From Candidatus Nanopelagicales bacterium (GTDB taxonomy: Bacteria > Actinomycetota > Actinomycetes > S36-B12 > CAIYMF01), in assembly GCA_017882705.1 (NCBI GenBank), contig JADGOZ010000012.1, positions 1 through 40,570 on the forward strand: 40,570 bases of DNA, written 5' to 3'. Each line of letters opens with the position of its first letter. Position 1 is the stretch's first letter. The notes beneath the pieces were generated by a model. That model was not told the origin of the DNA, ran no database searches, and saw nothing but the letters and a program-made list of their open reading frames with translations. The translations under genes and the position numbers were made by a program. Below, piece after piece: positions 1-7,801 of this stretch.

Positions 1-2
1 CG

Positions 3-113
3 TCCGTCGCGATCCTCGCGCGCTACGAGATCGAGGGTTTCGCCTCGCTGTGGTGCATGTGGGCGGCCATCACCGCGGGCGGCATCGCGCTCTACATGCG
101 CATGAGCCCCTGA
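3..113 (+). CDS. C-terminal end of a membrane protein (partial)
   Basis: An open frame runs in from the left edge and stops at TGA 111-113, giving 36 residues. The last 25 or so are hydrophobic (…SLWCMWAAITAGGIALYM…) and end in a short basic tail, as expected for the final transmembrane helix of an integral membrane protein. The start and most of the protein lie outside the window, so the family cannot be named. It converges on the universal stress protein gene that ends 68 bases further on. Confidence 0.4.
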   Translation, partial: SVAILARYEIEGFASLWCMWAAITAGGIALYMRMSP

Positions 114-141
114 CCGACGTCGACACGGTCGCGCTGGCGAC

Positions 142-180
142 GTAGGCCGGGTCGGTCGAGGTAGGCCGGTGGGTCGGCGG
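142..180. repeat. short imperfect tandem repeat between convergent genes
   Basis: Two adjacent units of about 19 bases both begin GTAGGCCGG and continue with a GTCGG-rich half. They lie in the gap between the partial membrane gene and the convergent universal stress protein gene. No clean hairpin or T-tract is visible, so a terminator role is not claimed. Confidence 0.4.
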
Positions 181-181
181 C

Positions 182-601
182 TCAGCCCTTGTCGTTGCGG
201 AACACGACGACGGGGCAGTCCGCGTGCTGCACGCAGTAGTGGCTCACCGAGCCGATGAGCATGCCCTTGAAGCCGCCCATCCCGCGCGACCCGAGCACGA
301 GCAGGTCGGCGCGCTTGGACGCCTCGACCAGCGCGTGCGCGGCATGACCCCGTGCGATGGTCTGCTCGACGTGCGGCGTCGTTCCCACCACCTCGGCGAC
401 CACCGTCTCGAGCCCGCGCTGGGCGGCCGCGGTCGGCGGCTCGTCGACAGCGCTCGACACCCATCCGTACGTCGCGGGCATCTCCCACACGGCGATCGCC
501 TCGATGTGGGCACCCGTGGCGACGGCGTAGTCAGCGGCCCAGCGCAGTGCGCGCTTCGACGCGTTCGACCCATCCACTCCGACGATGACACGGCCAGTCA
601 T
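182..601 (-). CDS. universal stress protein, single UspA domain
   Basis: This 139-residue protein is a single Usp domain. It opens with the typical first strand (VIVGVDGS) and its conserved Asp. Near the C-terminus it has the nucleotide-binding signature G-x2-G-x9-G-S (GSRGMGGFKGMLIGSVS), followed by the last strand ending in CPVVVFR. Proteins with this signature bind ATP and are cytoplasmic factors for dormancy, hypoxia or general stress; the exact role here is inference. The start ATG at 601 is preceded by a strong GAGGAGG ribosome-binding site about 7 bases upstream. It is a single-gene unit, separated by 88 bases from the acyl-CoA dehydrogenase gene upstream on the same strand. Confidence 0.93.
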   Translation of the reverse strand: MTGRVIVGVDGSNASKRALRWAADYAVATGAHIEAIAVWEMPATYGWVSSAVDEPPTAAAQRGLETVVAEVVGTTPHVEQTIARGHAAHALVEASKRADLLVLGSRGMGGFKGMLIGSVSHYCVQHADCPVVVFRNDKG

Positions 602-689
602 GGAACTCGCCTCCTCGTGCCTCCCACGTTACGCCGGAAGCAGCCCGCTGACCTGCCGCGCGGGCCGCCGGTCCCGATGTGCTCGCACG

Positions 690-2375
690 TCACCAGCGTC
701 CGAGGATCTCCCCCACGTCGGTGCCGGCGGAGACCGTGCCGTACTCGTGACCGCGGTCCGGCCCGAGACGCGACGTGACGAAGGCGTCGCTCACCTCGGT
801 CGGCGTGAAGCGCACCAGGAGCGACGCCTGCAGCGCGAGGGACATCGCCTCGACCAGTCGCCTGGCCCGGCGCTCGGCATCCGCGGGGTCCCCGGCGAGG
901 ATCATGCGGGCGTCGGCGGAGACGCGGTCGAGATGCACGTCGAGGACCGGGTGCCCACCCCGGGCGAGGGCGGTCTCCGCGACGAACGCGTCCAGCGACT
1001 CGGGCTCGCGGTGCAGCGCTCGGAGCACGTCGAGCGCGATGACGTTCCCGGAGCCCTCCCACACGGCCATCACGGGCTGCTCGCGATAACGGCGGGCGAG
1101 GGGGAACTCCTCGGTGTAGCCGTTGCCGCCGAGGCACTCCATCGCCTCGTAGGCGTGGTGCGGCCCGCGCTTGCAGATCCAGTACTTCGCGACGGCCGTC
1201 GCCAGCCGACGGAAGTGCTCGTCGCCTGCGTCGTCGTCGTGCGCCCGCGCGAGCCGCATCGCCGTGGCGGTCGCCGCTTCCGACTCGAGCGCGAGGTCGG
1301 CGAGCACCGAGCTCATCGCGGGCTGGTCGACGAGGACGCGCCCGAAGGCGCTGCGGTGCCGGGCATGCCAGACGGCCTCGGCGACGCTCTGCCGCATGCC
1401 GGCGGCGGAGCCGAGGATGCAGTCGAGACGCGTGCGGTTGACCATCTCGATGATCGTGCGCACGCCGCGGCCGGGCTCGCCGACCATGACGGCGACCGTG
1501 CCGTCGAGCTCGACCTCCGACGACGCGTTCGACCGGTTCCCGAGCTTGTCCTTGAGCCGCTGGATCCGGAACACGTTGCGCGTGCCGTCGGGCAGGACGC
1601 GCGGCACGAGGAAGCACGAGAGCCCCTCGCCGCCGGGGCCGGACGCCTGCGCCAGCACGAGGAAGGCGTCCGACATGGGTGCCGAGCAGAACCACTTGTG
1701 CCCGGTGAGCAGGTACGTCGCTCCCGGACCGCCGGTTCCCGCAGGCACGGCCACGGTCGTGTTCGCGCGTACGTCGGACCCGCCCTGCTTCTCCGTCATG
1801 GCCATGCCGACGATGGCCGACCGCTTCGTGCCGTCGCCCAGGTCGCCGTCGTAGTCCCGGGACAGCAGGCGGGGCAGCCACTCCGTGGCGACGTCGGGCT
1901 GCAGCATCAAGGTCGGCACGGCCGCGTGCGCCATCGAGATCGGGCAGGCGTGCCCGGGCTCGACCTGGGCGAACAGCAGGAACGTCGCTGCGCGGGCGAC
2001 GTTGGCGCCGGGCCGCGGCTCCGCCCACGCTGACGTGTGCGCGCCCGCGGCCACGGCCGCGCCGATGATCCGGTGGTAGGCCGGGTGGTAGTCGACCTCG
2101 TCGACGCGATTGCCCCAGCGGTCCATGGCGCGCAAGGTCGGGACCGCCGTGTTCGCGAGGGCCGCGTCCAGCTGGAACGACGCGCTGCCGACGAGCGTGC
2201 CGACCGCGTGCAGGTCGTCGACGGCCCAGGATGCGTCGTGCCGCCGCACCGCCTCGAGGAGCGCGACGTCGGCCGCCGCCTCGTCGATGTCGACGCGCGG
2301 CGGTGGCTGGTTGACGACCTCGTGGGTGAGGTGCGGCCTCGGGTACGTGGTCTTCCGGGTCGAGAGCGTGGTCAC
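690..2375 (-). CDS. AidB-type acyl-CoA dehydrogenase
   Basis: The protein (561 residues) is an FAD-dependent acyl-CoA dehydrogenase of the AidB subfamily. The N-terminus has the AidB hallmark THEVVNQPPP, then the long N-terminal extension with a WGNRVDEVDYHPAYH segment. The flavin/substrate core follows (MTEKQGGSDVRANTT, HKWFCSAP), and then the C-terminal helical domain with ECLGGNGYTEEFPLARRYRE. E. coli AidB is of similar length (about 541 residues), binds DNA and FAD and belongs to the adaptive response to alkylation; whether this homologue protects DNA or oxidises acyl-CoAs cannot be decided from sequence. I chose the GTG at 2375 because GGAGG lies about 8 bases upstream of it and the family N-terminus begins just after. 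An ATG at 2414 would add 13 unconserved residues. Confidence 0.9.
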   Translation of the reverse strand: MTTLSTRKTTYPRPHLTHEVVNQPPPRVDIDEAAADVALLEAVRRHDASWAVDDLHAVGTLVGSASFQLDAALANTAVPTLRAMDRWGNRVDEVDYHPAYHRIIGAAVAAGAHTSAWAEPRPGANVARAATFLLFAQVEPGHACPISMAHAAVPTLMLQPDVATEWLPRLLSRDYDGDLGDGTKRSAIVGMAMTEKQGGSDVRANTTVAVPAGTGGPGATYLLTGHKWFCSAPMSDAFLVLAQASGPGGEGLSCFLVPRVLPDGTRNVFRIQRLKDKLGNRSNASSEVELDGTVAVMVGEPGRGVRTIIEMVNRTRLDCILGSAAGMRQSVAEAVWHARHRSAFGRVLVDQPAMSSVLADLALESEAATATAMRLARAHDDDAGDEHFRRLATAVAKYWICKRGPHHAYEAMECLGGNGYTEEFPLARRYREQPVMAVWEGSGNVIALDVLRALHREPESLDAFVAETALARGGHPVLDVHLDRVSADARMILAGDPADAERRARRLVEAMSLALQASLLVRFTPTEVSDAFVTSRLGPDRGHEYGTVSAGTDVGEILGRW

Positions 2376-2502
2376 GGGAGGCCTCCGATCGCGCGCGAGG
2401 GTCGCGCGCTCCATCGCCTCGATCCTCCCCCTGCCCCCACCCGGACGCGACCCCCGGTCGCGCCCGCCGGACCTCCGCGCCGGCGGGTGCGACCGTGCCC
2501 GG

Positions 2503-2895
2503 CTAGTTCCTCGCGGCCCGACCTGACGTCGCCGAGGGCTTCGCGTAGTCCACGGCTCCCTGCCAGTCGAGCATCACGCACGGCTCCTGTCCGACGGTCC
2601 ACGCGTCGTGACCGGGTGCGACGATCATGACGTCGCCCGGCTCGAAGTTCTCCTCCGAGCCGTCGTCCATCCGGACCGTGAGGTGACCCGACATCACGTA
2701 GCCGGCGTGCGCCGCCTGGCAGCTGTCGGTCCCGGCGATGGGCTTGACGTGGTCCGACCAGCGCCACCCGGGCTCGAACACGGCGCGTCCCACAGGCATC
2801 CCGCCCATGTCGAGCATCGACAGATGCCCCTTCCCGTCAGCGAAGGGCCTGATGTCGCTGGCGTGCTCGAACTGGCCCTTCATGATTCCGGCCAT
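2503..2895 (-). CDS. cupin-domain protein
   Basis: A 130-residue protein consisting of one small beta-barrel (cupin). The recognisable part runs from WRWSDHVKPIAGTDSC through HAGYVMSGHLTVRMDDGSE to the second motif FEPGDVMIVAPGHDAWTVG. Such barrels often bind a metal through His residues; the His spacing here is not the textbook HxH, so metal binding and function remain open. The start ATG at 2895 has a good GGAGG site 6 bases upstream; longer readings of the frame run into the intergenic region and are unconserved. The gene is divergent from the small barrel gene at 3077, and a near-palindrome lies between the two. Confidence 0.82.
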   Translation of the reverse strand: MAGIMKGQFEHASDIRPFADGKGHLSMLDMGGMPVGRAVFEPGWRWSDHVKPIAGTDSCQAAHAGYVMSGHLTVRMDDGSEENFEPGDVMIVAPGHDAWTVGQEPCVMLDWQGAVDYAKPSATSGRAARN

Positions 2896-2995
2896 GTGCA
2901 CCTCCGGGCGTCGGGCGCGCCCCGATCGGGCGATCAGGACCCGACGTTGCGATCGAGTCTGCGCCGGTCGCCTCCGGCGAGCATCGGGCATCGGG

Positions 2996-3009
2996 TAAGG
3001 GAACCCTAA
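2996..3009. promoter_or_regulatory. candidate operator palindrome between divergent genes
   Basis: The sequence TAAGGGAACCCTAA forms an almost perfect two-fold symmetric site (one mismatched pair around a central AA). It lies in the 181-base gap between the divergent cupin gene (start 2895) and the gene at 3077. It is AT-rich against a GC-rich background, as expected for a protein-binding site near promoters. It somewhat resembles half-sites of DtxR/IdeR iron boxes but does not match that consensus, so the regulator is unknown. Confidence 0.35.
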
Positions 3010-3076
3010 ATTCCCGTCGTGCGCCGTCGGATGCGGGCAGCCTGGGTCGGTCCCTCGACGCGCACAGGAGGCCCTG

Positions 3077-3373
3077 ATGCCCTTCATCCAGCTCATCGAG
3101 TTCGAGACCGACGACATCGACGCGTTCACCGAGGAGGTACGCCGCTGGGAGGCCGAGTCCGCCGACTGGCGGACCGCGACCCGCGCCACGCTGTGCGCCG
3201 ACCGGGACAAGCCCGGCGCCTACGTGCAGATCGTGGAGTTCCCTTCGTTCGAGGAGGCGATGGCGAACTCGAACGACCCGCGGACGGCTGAGTTCGCCGC
3301 CCGCCTGGGCGCGATCGCCACGGGGGCGCCCGCGTTCCGCAACCTCGACGTCATCCGGACGGACGACCTGTAG
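3077..3373 (+). CDS. small dimeric alpha/beta-barrel protein, function unknown
   Basis: This 98-residue protein begins MPFIQLIEFETDDID and has the beta-alpha-beta-beta pattern of ferredoxin-like ABM/DUF4286-type barrels. There are two strands ending in short acidic loops, an amphipathic helix rich in Glu/Arg, then YVQIVEFPSFEEAM and a final strand FRNLDVIR. Proteins of this fold dimerise and are often annotated as antibiotic-biosynthesis-monooxygenase-like without a known substrate. An ideal AGGAGG site lies 5 bases before the ATG. It is divergently transcribed from the cupin gene and may share regulation with it. Confidence 0.75.
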   Translation: MPFIQLIEFETDDIDAFTEEVRRWEAESADWRTATRATLCADRDKPGAYVQIVEFPSFEEAMANSNDPRTAEFAARLGAIATGAPAFRNLDVIRTDDL

Positions 3374-3489
3374 CCGAGGACTCGTGCGCTTCGCCCGTCG
3401 GGCGGCAGCGCACCGGGTGCCTTGCTATCGTGGCTGTCGGCGAGAACTTCTCGACCCCGCACCGGCACGCATCGTGCTGGAGGTGCTCG

Positions 3490-4647
3490 ATGGTCATCGA
3501 ACCGAACACCGCCTTCGTCAAGGTCTCAGTCGGACCCGACGCCGTCGGCCCCGAGCCGGGTGCACCCACTCAGGGTCGCCGCTCCGGCGGGGACCACCGT
3601 CGGTCGCGGTTGCGCATCGGCCTCATCGCTCCGCCCTGGGTGCCGGTACCGCCCACGACGTACGGCGGCACCGAGCTCGTCGTCGACACGCTGGCGCGGG
3701 GGCTCGCTGCCCAGGGGCACGACGTCCGTCTCGTGGCGACGGCCGACTCGACCTGCCCGGTGCCCTTGCTGTCGGTGTTCGACACCGCCCCCCGTCCGAT
3801 GAACACGACGGCGGAGGAGCTGCGGCACGTCCAGGGTGCGTACGACGCGCTCGCGGGCGAGGTCGACGTCATCCACGACCACACGAACCTGGGACCGGTG
3901 TGGGCGCTCGCGGCCGGGGTCACGACGCCGATCGTGATGACGGCGCACGGACCCATCACCGACAACAACCGCGGCATCTACTCCATGCTCGGGACCCGGG
4001 TGCGGCTCGTCGCCATCTCGCGCCGCCAGCAGCAGCTCGCCGGCGACCTGCCGTTCCGCGACGTCATCCACCACGGTCTGGACCCGGCACGGTTCGAGCC
4101 GGGTCCCGGCGACGGCGGCTACCTGATGTTCGTGGGCCGTATGTCGCGCGAGAAGGGTGTGCGCGAGGCCGTGCAGATCGCCCGCGGGGCGGGGCTCCCG
4201 CTCGTCGTCGCCTCGAAGATGCGCGAGGACGTCGAGATCGCGTACTTCGAGGAGTGGGTGCGACCCGTGGCCGACGACAGCGTGGCGTTCCTCGGCGAGC
4301 TGGCGCCGAGCGAGCGCGACTCCCTCCTGCGCCACGCGGTCGCGCTGGTGAACCCCATCGCGTGGGAGGAACCGTTCGGGCTGGTGATGATCGAGGCCAT
4401 GGCCCTGGGCACTCCCGTCGTGGTCACGCCTCGCGGCGCCGCGCCCGAGATCGTCACCGACGGCATCACGGGATTCCTCGTCGACGACGTCGACGCGGGC
4501 GTGGCCGCGGTGCGCCGCATCGGCGAGATCGACCGCGCCGACTGCCGCACGGCGGTGGAGGACTACTTCTCCGCGCAGCGCATGACCGAGCAGCACGAGG
4601 CCCTCTACCGCGACGTGCTGGCCAGGTCAGCAGCGAGGCCTTCGTGA
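3490..4647 (+). CDS. glycosyltransferase family 4 protein
   Basis: A 385-residue GT-B fold retaining glycosyltransferase. After a hydrophilic N-terminus of about 38 residues comes the first Rossmann strand (RIGLIAPPWVPVPP) with the glycine loop TYGGTEL. A VIHDHTN strand follows, then the C-terminal nucleotide-sugar domain starting at GYLMFVGRMSREKGV. The donor-binding region reads NPIAWEEPFGLVMIEAMALGTPVV, with the GT4 E-x7-E motif, then GAAPEIV. The acceptor cannot be read from sequence. I place the start at ATG 3490 because GGAGG sits 7 bases upstream; an upstream ATG at 3430 has no such site and adds a Cys/His-rich leader unlike the family. Its stop overlaps the start of the next gene (GTGA), so the two are translationally coupled, linking it to alpha-glucan metabolism. 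Confidence 0.9.
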   Translation: MVIEPNTAFVKVSVGPDAVGPEPGAPTQGRRSGGDHRRSRLRIGLIAPPWVPVPPTTYGGTELVVDTLARGLAAQGHDVRLVATADSTCPVPLLSVFDTAPRPMNTTAEELRHVQGAYDALAGEVDVIHDHTNLGPVWALAAGVTTPIVMTAHGPITDNNRGIYSMLGTRVRLVAISRRQQQLAGDLPFRDVIHHGLDPARFEPGPGDGGYLMFVGRMSREKGVREAVQIARGAGLPLVVASKMREDVEIAYFEEWVRPVADDSVAFLGELAPSERDSLLRHAVALVNPIAWEEPFGLVMIEAMALGTPVVVTPRGAAPEIVTDGITGFLVDDVDAGVAAVRRIGEIDRADCRTAVEDYFSAQRMTEQHEALYRDVLARSAARPS

Positions 4648-6845
4648 GCGGCGCCTGGTTCGAGCCGCTCACGACGACGGGGTCGACGGACCACGACTCG
4701 AGCGTGACGCTCGTGGAGGGTTCCACCTTCTGCCTGAGCACCGGGGCCGGCAACATCGTGCCCGGCGGCACGGGCGGGCTGTTCCTCCGCGACCTGCGGA
4801 TCCTCTCGCAGTGGCTGCTCGAGGTGGAGGGTGAGCGACTGGAACCCTTGTCGCACATCCAGTCCGACCCGTTCCGTGCCACGTTCGTGACGATGGTGCG
4901 ACCGCGTGCCGGGGCGCACGAGAGCACTCTCGTGCTCGTCCGCGAGCGCGAGGTCGGGGAGGGCATGCGCGAGACCATCCGGGTGCGCAGCTTCAGTCCG
5001 GAAGCCGTCGCCGTGCGCCTCGAGCTGCACGTCGGCGTCGACTTCGCCGACCTGTTCGACGTGAAGCTGGCCCGCACGCTGACGGCCCACCATCACAGCC
5101 AGAGCACGGCCGACCCCACGACCCTGGAGTTCCGCGCCGACCGGTCGGAGCAGGCCACGATCGTCCGCGTCCTGGTCGAGGACCACGAGCCGGGGCAGGT
5201 CCTCCGCGATCTCGTCCCGGGGCGCATCCTGTGGCAGGTCGTCGTCCCCCCTCGAGGCGAGTGGAGCACGACGCTGACGATCGAGAGCGTGATCCACGGG
5301 GTCCGGCTCGCTCCGGAGGCCCACGACGAGTCGCGCACCGAGAGCACGGCCAGCTCGCGGGCCCGGTTGTGGCGGGAGGCCGCACCTGCGCTCGAGACGC
5401 CCGACGACGACCTCGAGCGCACCCTGCGCACCAGCGTGGCCGACCTCGGGTCGTTGCGGATCTTCGACCCCGACCACCCCACGAGAGCGATCCCGGCCGC
5501 CGGGGCGCCGTGGTTCATGGCCCTGTTCGGGCGCGACTCGTTGCTCACCTCGTGGATGGCGCTCCCGCTCGACCCGTCCCTGGCGCTGGGGACCGTGCAC
5601 GCGCTCGCCGAGGCGCAGGGCAGCACGGAGGACCCGCTCACCGAGGAGGAGCCCGGCCGAATCCTGCACGAACGCCGCTACGGCTGGTCCTCCGGCGCGA
5701 GCCGGCACGGCGGCGAGCACCTGTACTTCGGGAGCGCCGACGCGACGCCGCTCTTCGTCATGCTGGTCGGCGAGATGCTGCGCTGGGGCATCTCGAGCAC
5801 GGAGCTGCAGGAGGTCCTGCCCGCAGTCGACCGGGCGCTCGAGTGGGTCAGCACGTACGGCGACGCCGACGGCGACGGGTTCGTCGAGTACCGGCGGGCC
5901 ACCGACCGCGGTCTGCGCAACCAGGGCTGGAAGGACTCCTTCGACGGCATCAACTTCGCCAACGGCAGGCTGGCCGAGCCGCCCATCGCCCTGTGCGAGG
6001 TGCAGGCCTACGTCTACGGCGCCTACCTCGCGCGAGCGCACCTCGCCCGCGAGCAGGGGGACGACACCACGCAGGAGCGGTACAGCGACCTCGCCGCCGA
6101 CCTCAAGCGCCGGTTCAACGAGGCGTTCTGGCTGCCCGACCTCGGCTGGTACGCGGTGGCGCTCGACGGCGACAAGAGGCCCGTCGACGCCCTCGCCTCC
6201 AACATGGGCCACTGCCTGTGGACCGGCATCGTCGACAGCGACAAGGCCCCGGCGGTGGTCGAGCGGCTGATGAGCCCGGAGATGTTCAGCGGCTGGGGCG
6301 TACGGACCCTCGCGACGTCGATGGGTGCCTACAACCCGCTCGGCTACCACAACGGGAGCGTCTGGCCGCACGACAACTCCATCATCGCTGCCGGCATGAC
6401 GCGCTACGGGTTCACACAGGAGGCGCAGACCATCGCGACCGGGATCCTCGACGCCGCAGCCGCTTTCGGCGGTCGGCTGCCCGAGCTGTTCTGCGGCTTC
6501 GACCGCTCCGAGTACGCCGCGCCGGTGCCCTTCCCGACGTCGTGCTCGCCTCAGGCCTGGGCCGCGGCGTCGCCCCTGCTGCTCGTGCGCTCGCTGTTCC
6601 GCCTCGAGCCGTCGGTGTCCCAGGGTGTCGTGCGCATCGCCCCGATACTCCCGGACCGCTACCTGCCGCTGTCGCTCAGCAACATCGTCCTCGGCGGAGG
6701 ACGGGTGACCCTGCGCTCCGACGGCACCGTCCTCGATGTCATCGGCCTGCCCGACGGCGTACGCCTGCTGACGGAGGCTCGTGAGCCGCTCACCGTCCTG
6801 CACGACCACGAACCGGCCGCGACGTCGTCCATCGACGGTGGGTGA
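4644..6845 (+). CDS. amylo-alpha-1,6-glucosidase / glycogen-debranching-type enzyme
   Basis: A 733-residue cytoplasmic enzyme with two parts. The N-terminal beta-rich domain (residues about 10-270) carries the STFCLSTGAGNIVPGGTGGLF and FLRDLRILSQW pattern of GDE_N-type domains. The (alpha/alpha)6 barrel that follows is of the amylo-alpha-1,6-glucosidase family: PWFMALFGRDSLLTSW, then DGDGFVEYRR, GLRNQGWKDSFDGI, and near the end YHNGSVWPHDNSIIAAGM. These are the active-site loops of bacterial debranching-type glucosidases, which remove alpha-1,6-linked glucose stubs. The GTG start at 4644 overlaps the TGA of the glycosyltransferase by 4 bases; longer frames upstream run over that gene. With the GT4 gene it forms a two-gene operon probably acting on glycogen or a related alpha-glucan. 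Confidence 0.88.
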   Translation: MSGAWFEPLTTTGSTDHDSSVTLVEGSTFCLSTGAGNIVPGGTGGLFLRDLRILSQWLLEVEGERLEPLSHIQSDPFRATFVTMVRPRAGAHESTLVLVREREVGEGMRETIRVRSFSPEAVAVRLELHVGVDFADLFDVKLARTLTAHHHSQSTADPTTLEFRADRSEQATIVRVLVEDHEPGQVLRDLVPGRILWQVVVPPRGEWSTTLTIESVIHGVRLAPEAHDESRTESTASSRARLWREAAPALETPDDDLERTLRTSVADLGSLRIFDPDHPTRAIPAAGAPWFMALFGRDSLLTSWMALPLDPSLALGTVHALAEAQGSTEDPLTEEEPGRILHERRYGWSSGASRHGGEHLYFGSADATPLFVMLVGEMLRWGISSTELQEVLPAVDRALEWVSTYGDADGDGFVEYRRATDRGLRNQGWKDSFDGINFANGRLAEPPIALCEVQAYVYGAYLARAHLAREQGDDTTQERYSDLAADLKRRFNEAFWLPDLGWYAVALDGDKRPVDALASNMGHCLWTGIVDSDKAPAVVERLMSPEMFSGWGVRTLATSMGAYNPLGYHNGSVWPHDNSIIAAGMTRYGFTQEAQTIATGILDAAAAFGGRLPELFCGFDRSEYAAPVPFPTSCSPQAWAAASPLLLVRSLFRLEPSVSQGVVRIAPILPDRYLPLSLSNIVLGGGRVTLRSDGTVLDVIGLPDGVRLLTEAREPLTVLHDHEPAATSSIDGG

Positions 6846-7094
6846 CTCGCGCGCACGGACGTACCGGTATGTGCACACCCGTCGCGAACGCCCGGCCGTC
6901 AACGGATCGGCGGTGCAGACTGGAGGGTGGAGGCGAGCGGACGAGCTGACCCCGCGTGTCCGGGCCGTCGTCGGCCTGCCGCCCCTCGACCGGTCGGACG
7001 TTCACGACCGGCGAGGTGATCGTGGCTCAAGGCGCCACGGCGGCACCGGCCGCCCGAGTCGGTCGGGCGAGTGGCGCGGGAAGGAGCGTGGACC

Positions 7095-7562
7095 GTGTCC
7101 ATGCATGCCAGCGAACGCCTCAGCGAGCGGGGAGCCGGCGGAGCCCTCTTCGCCTCGATCCTGATGATCGTCGGGGGCGCCATGGGCGCCCTGCAGGGCA
7201 TCGCCGGGATCACCAAGAGCGCCTTCTTCGTGGTCCCTGCGGACTACTGGATCACCGTCAGCCCGACCGCGTGGGGCTGGACGCACCTGGTCGTCGGTGT
7301 CGTCCTCGTCGCGGCGGGTCTGGGGGTCCTCACCGGTGAGACCTGGGCCCGGTGGCTCGGCATCGCGATCGTGGCCGTCTCGGCCGTGGTGAACTTCCTG
7401 TTCATCCCGGTCCAGCCGTTCACGTCGCTCGCCCTGATCGCCATCGACGTCTGGGTCATGCACTCCCTCGCCGTGCACAAGCGCGAGCCGGAGATGATCT
7501 ACCTCAATGCGGGGACGACCACGGTCGGCGAGCAGTCGCCCCAGAGCACACGCAGCAGCTAG
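7095..7562 (+). CDS. DUF7144-type four-helix membrane protein
   Basis: A 155-residue integral membrane protein with four predicted helices: ALFASILMIVGGAMGALQGI, the segment around TAWGWTHLVVGVVLVAAGLGVL, ARWLGIAIVAVSAVVNFLFI, and FTSLALIAIDVWVMHSLAV. The W-T-H-L motif after a periplasmic loop and the FFVV…YW loop match a family common in actinobacteria and annotated only as a domain of unknown function. I chose GTG 7095 because AAGGAG lies 8 bases upstream; ATG 7101 is also possible but would be 14 bases from it. The C-terminal tail is hydrophilic, Ser/Thr/Gln-rich. It stands alone, followed by a candidate terminator hairpin. Confidence 0.82.
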   Translation: MSMHASERLSERGAGGALFASILMIVGGAMGALQGIAGITKSAFFVVPADYWITVSPTAWGWTHLVVGVVLVAAGLGVLTGETWARWLGIAIVAVSAVVNFLFIPVQPFTSLALIAIDVWVMHSLAVHKREPEMIYLNAGTTTVGEQSPQSTRSS

Positions 7563-7619
7563 CGCCCGCCCCGGCTGGGGTGAGCACCGCCCGGACCACC
7601 GATCGTCCCGGGCAGGACC

Positions 7620-7652
7620 GGGGCCTCGCGGCCGCTCCGACCGCGGGGCCCC
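7620..7652 (+). terminator. strong GC hairpin, probable terminator after the membrane protein gene
   Basis: A 12-base stem (GGGGCCTCGCGG pairing with CCGCGGGGCCCC, one G-U pair) encloses a 9-base loop. It begins 58 bases after the stop of the DUF7144 gene and lies well before the synthetase gene at 7802. There is no T-tract, as is common for actinobacterial hairpins, so factor-independent activity is uncertain. Confidence 0.45.
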
Positions 7653-7801
7653 GGAGCGGCGTCCACTGGGCAGGACACCGGTCGTGTCCGGGTCCAGGCT
7701 AGGGGTCGGGACGAGGTGGGAATCTCGTTCCGAGGTGCGGCGCGCAGGGCGGGAGCCACTGGTCGCCCCGCTCGCCGCTCGGGCGCGTCCGGGGGTGGGC
7801 C

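Noticed and set aside
3384-4643. N-terminal extension of the debranching enzyme frame across the glycosyltransferase gene
   Set aside because: The extension is Arg/Pro-rich shadow sequence; the enzyme's family start and a GTGA junction place the real start at 4644.
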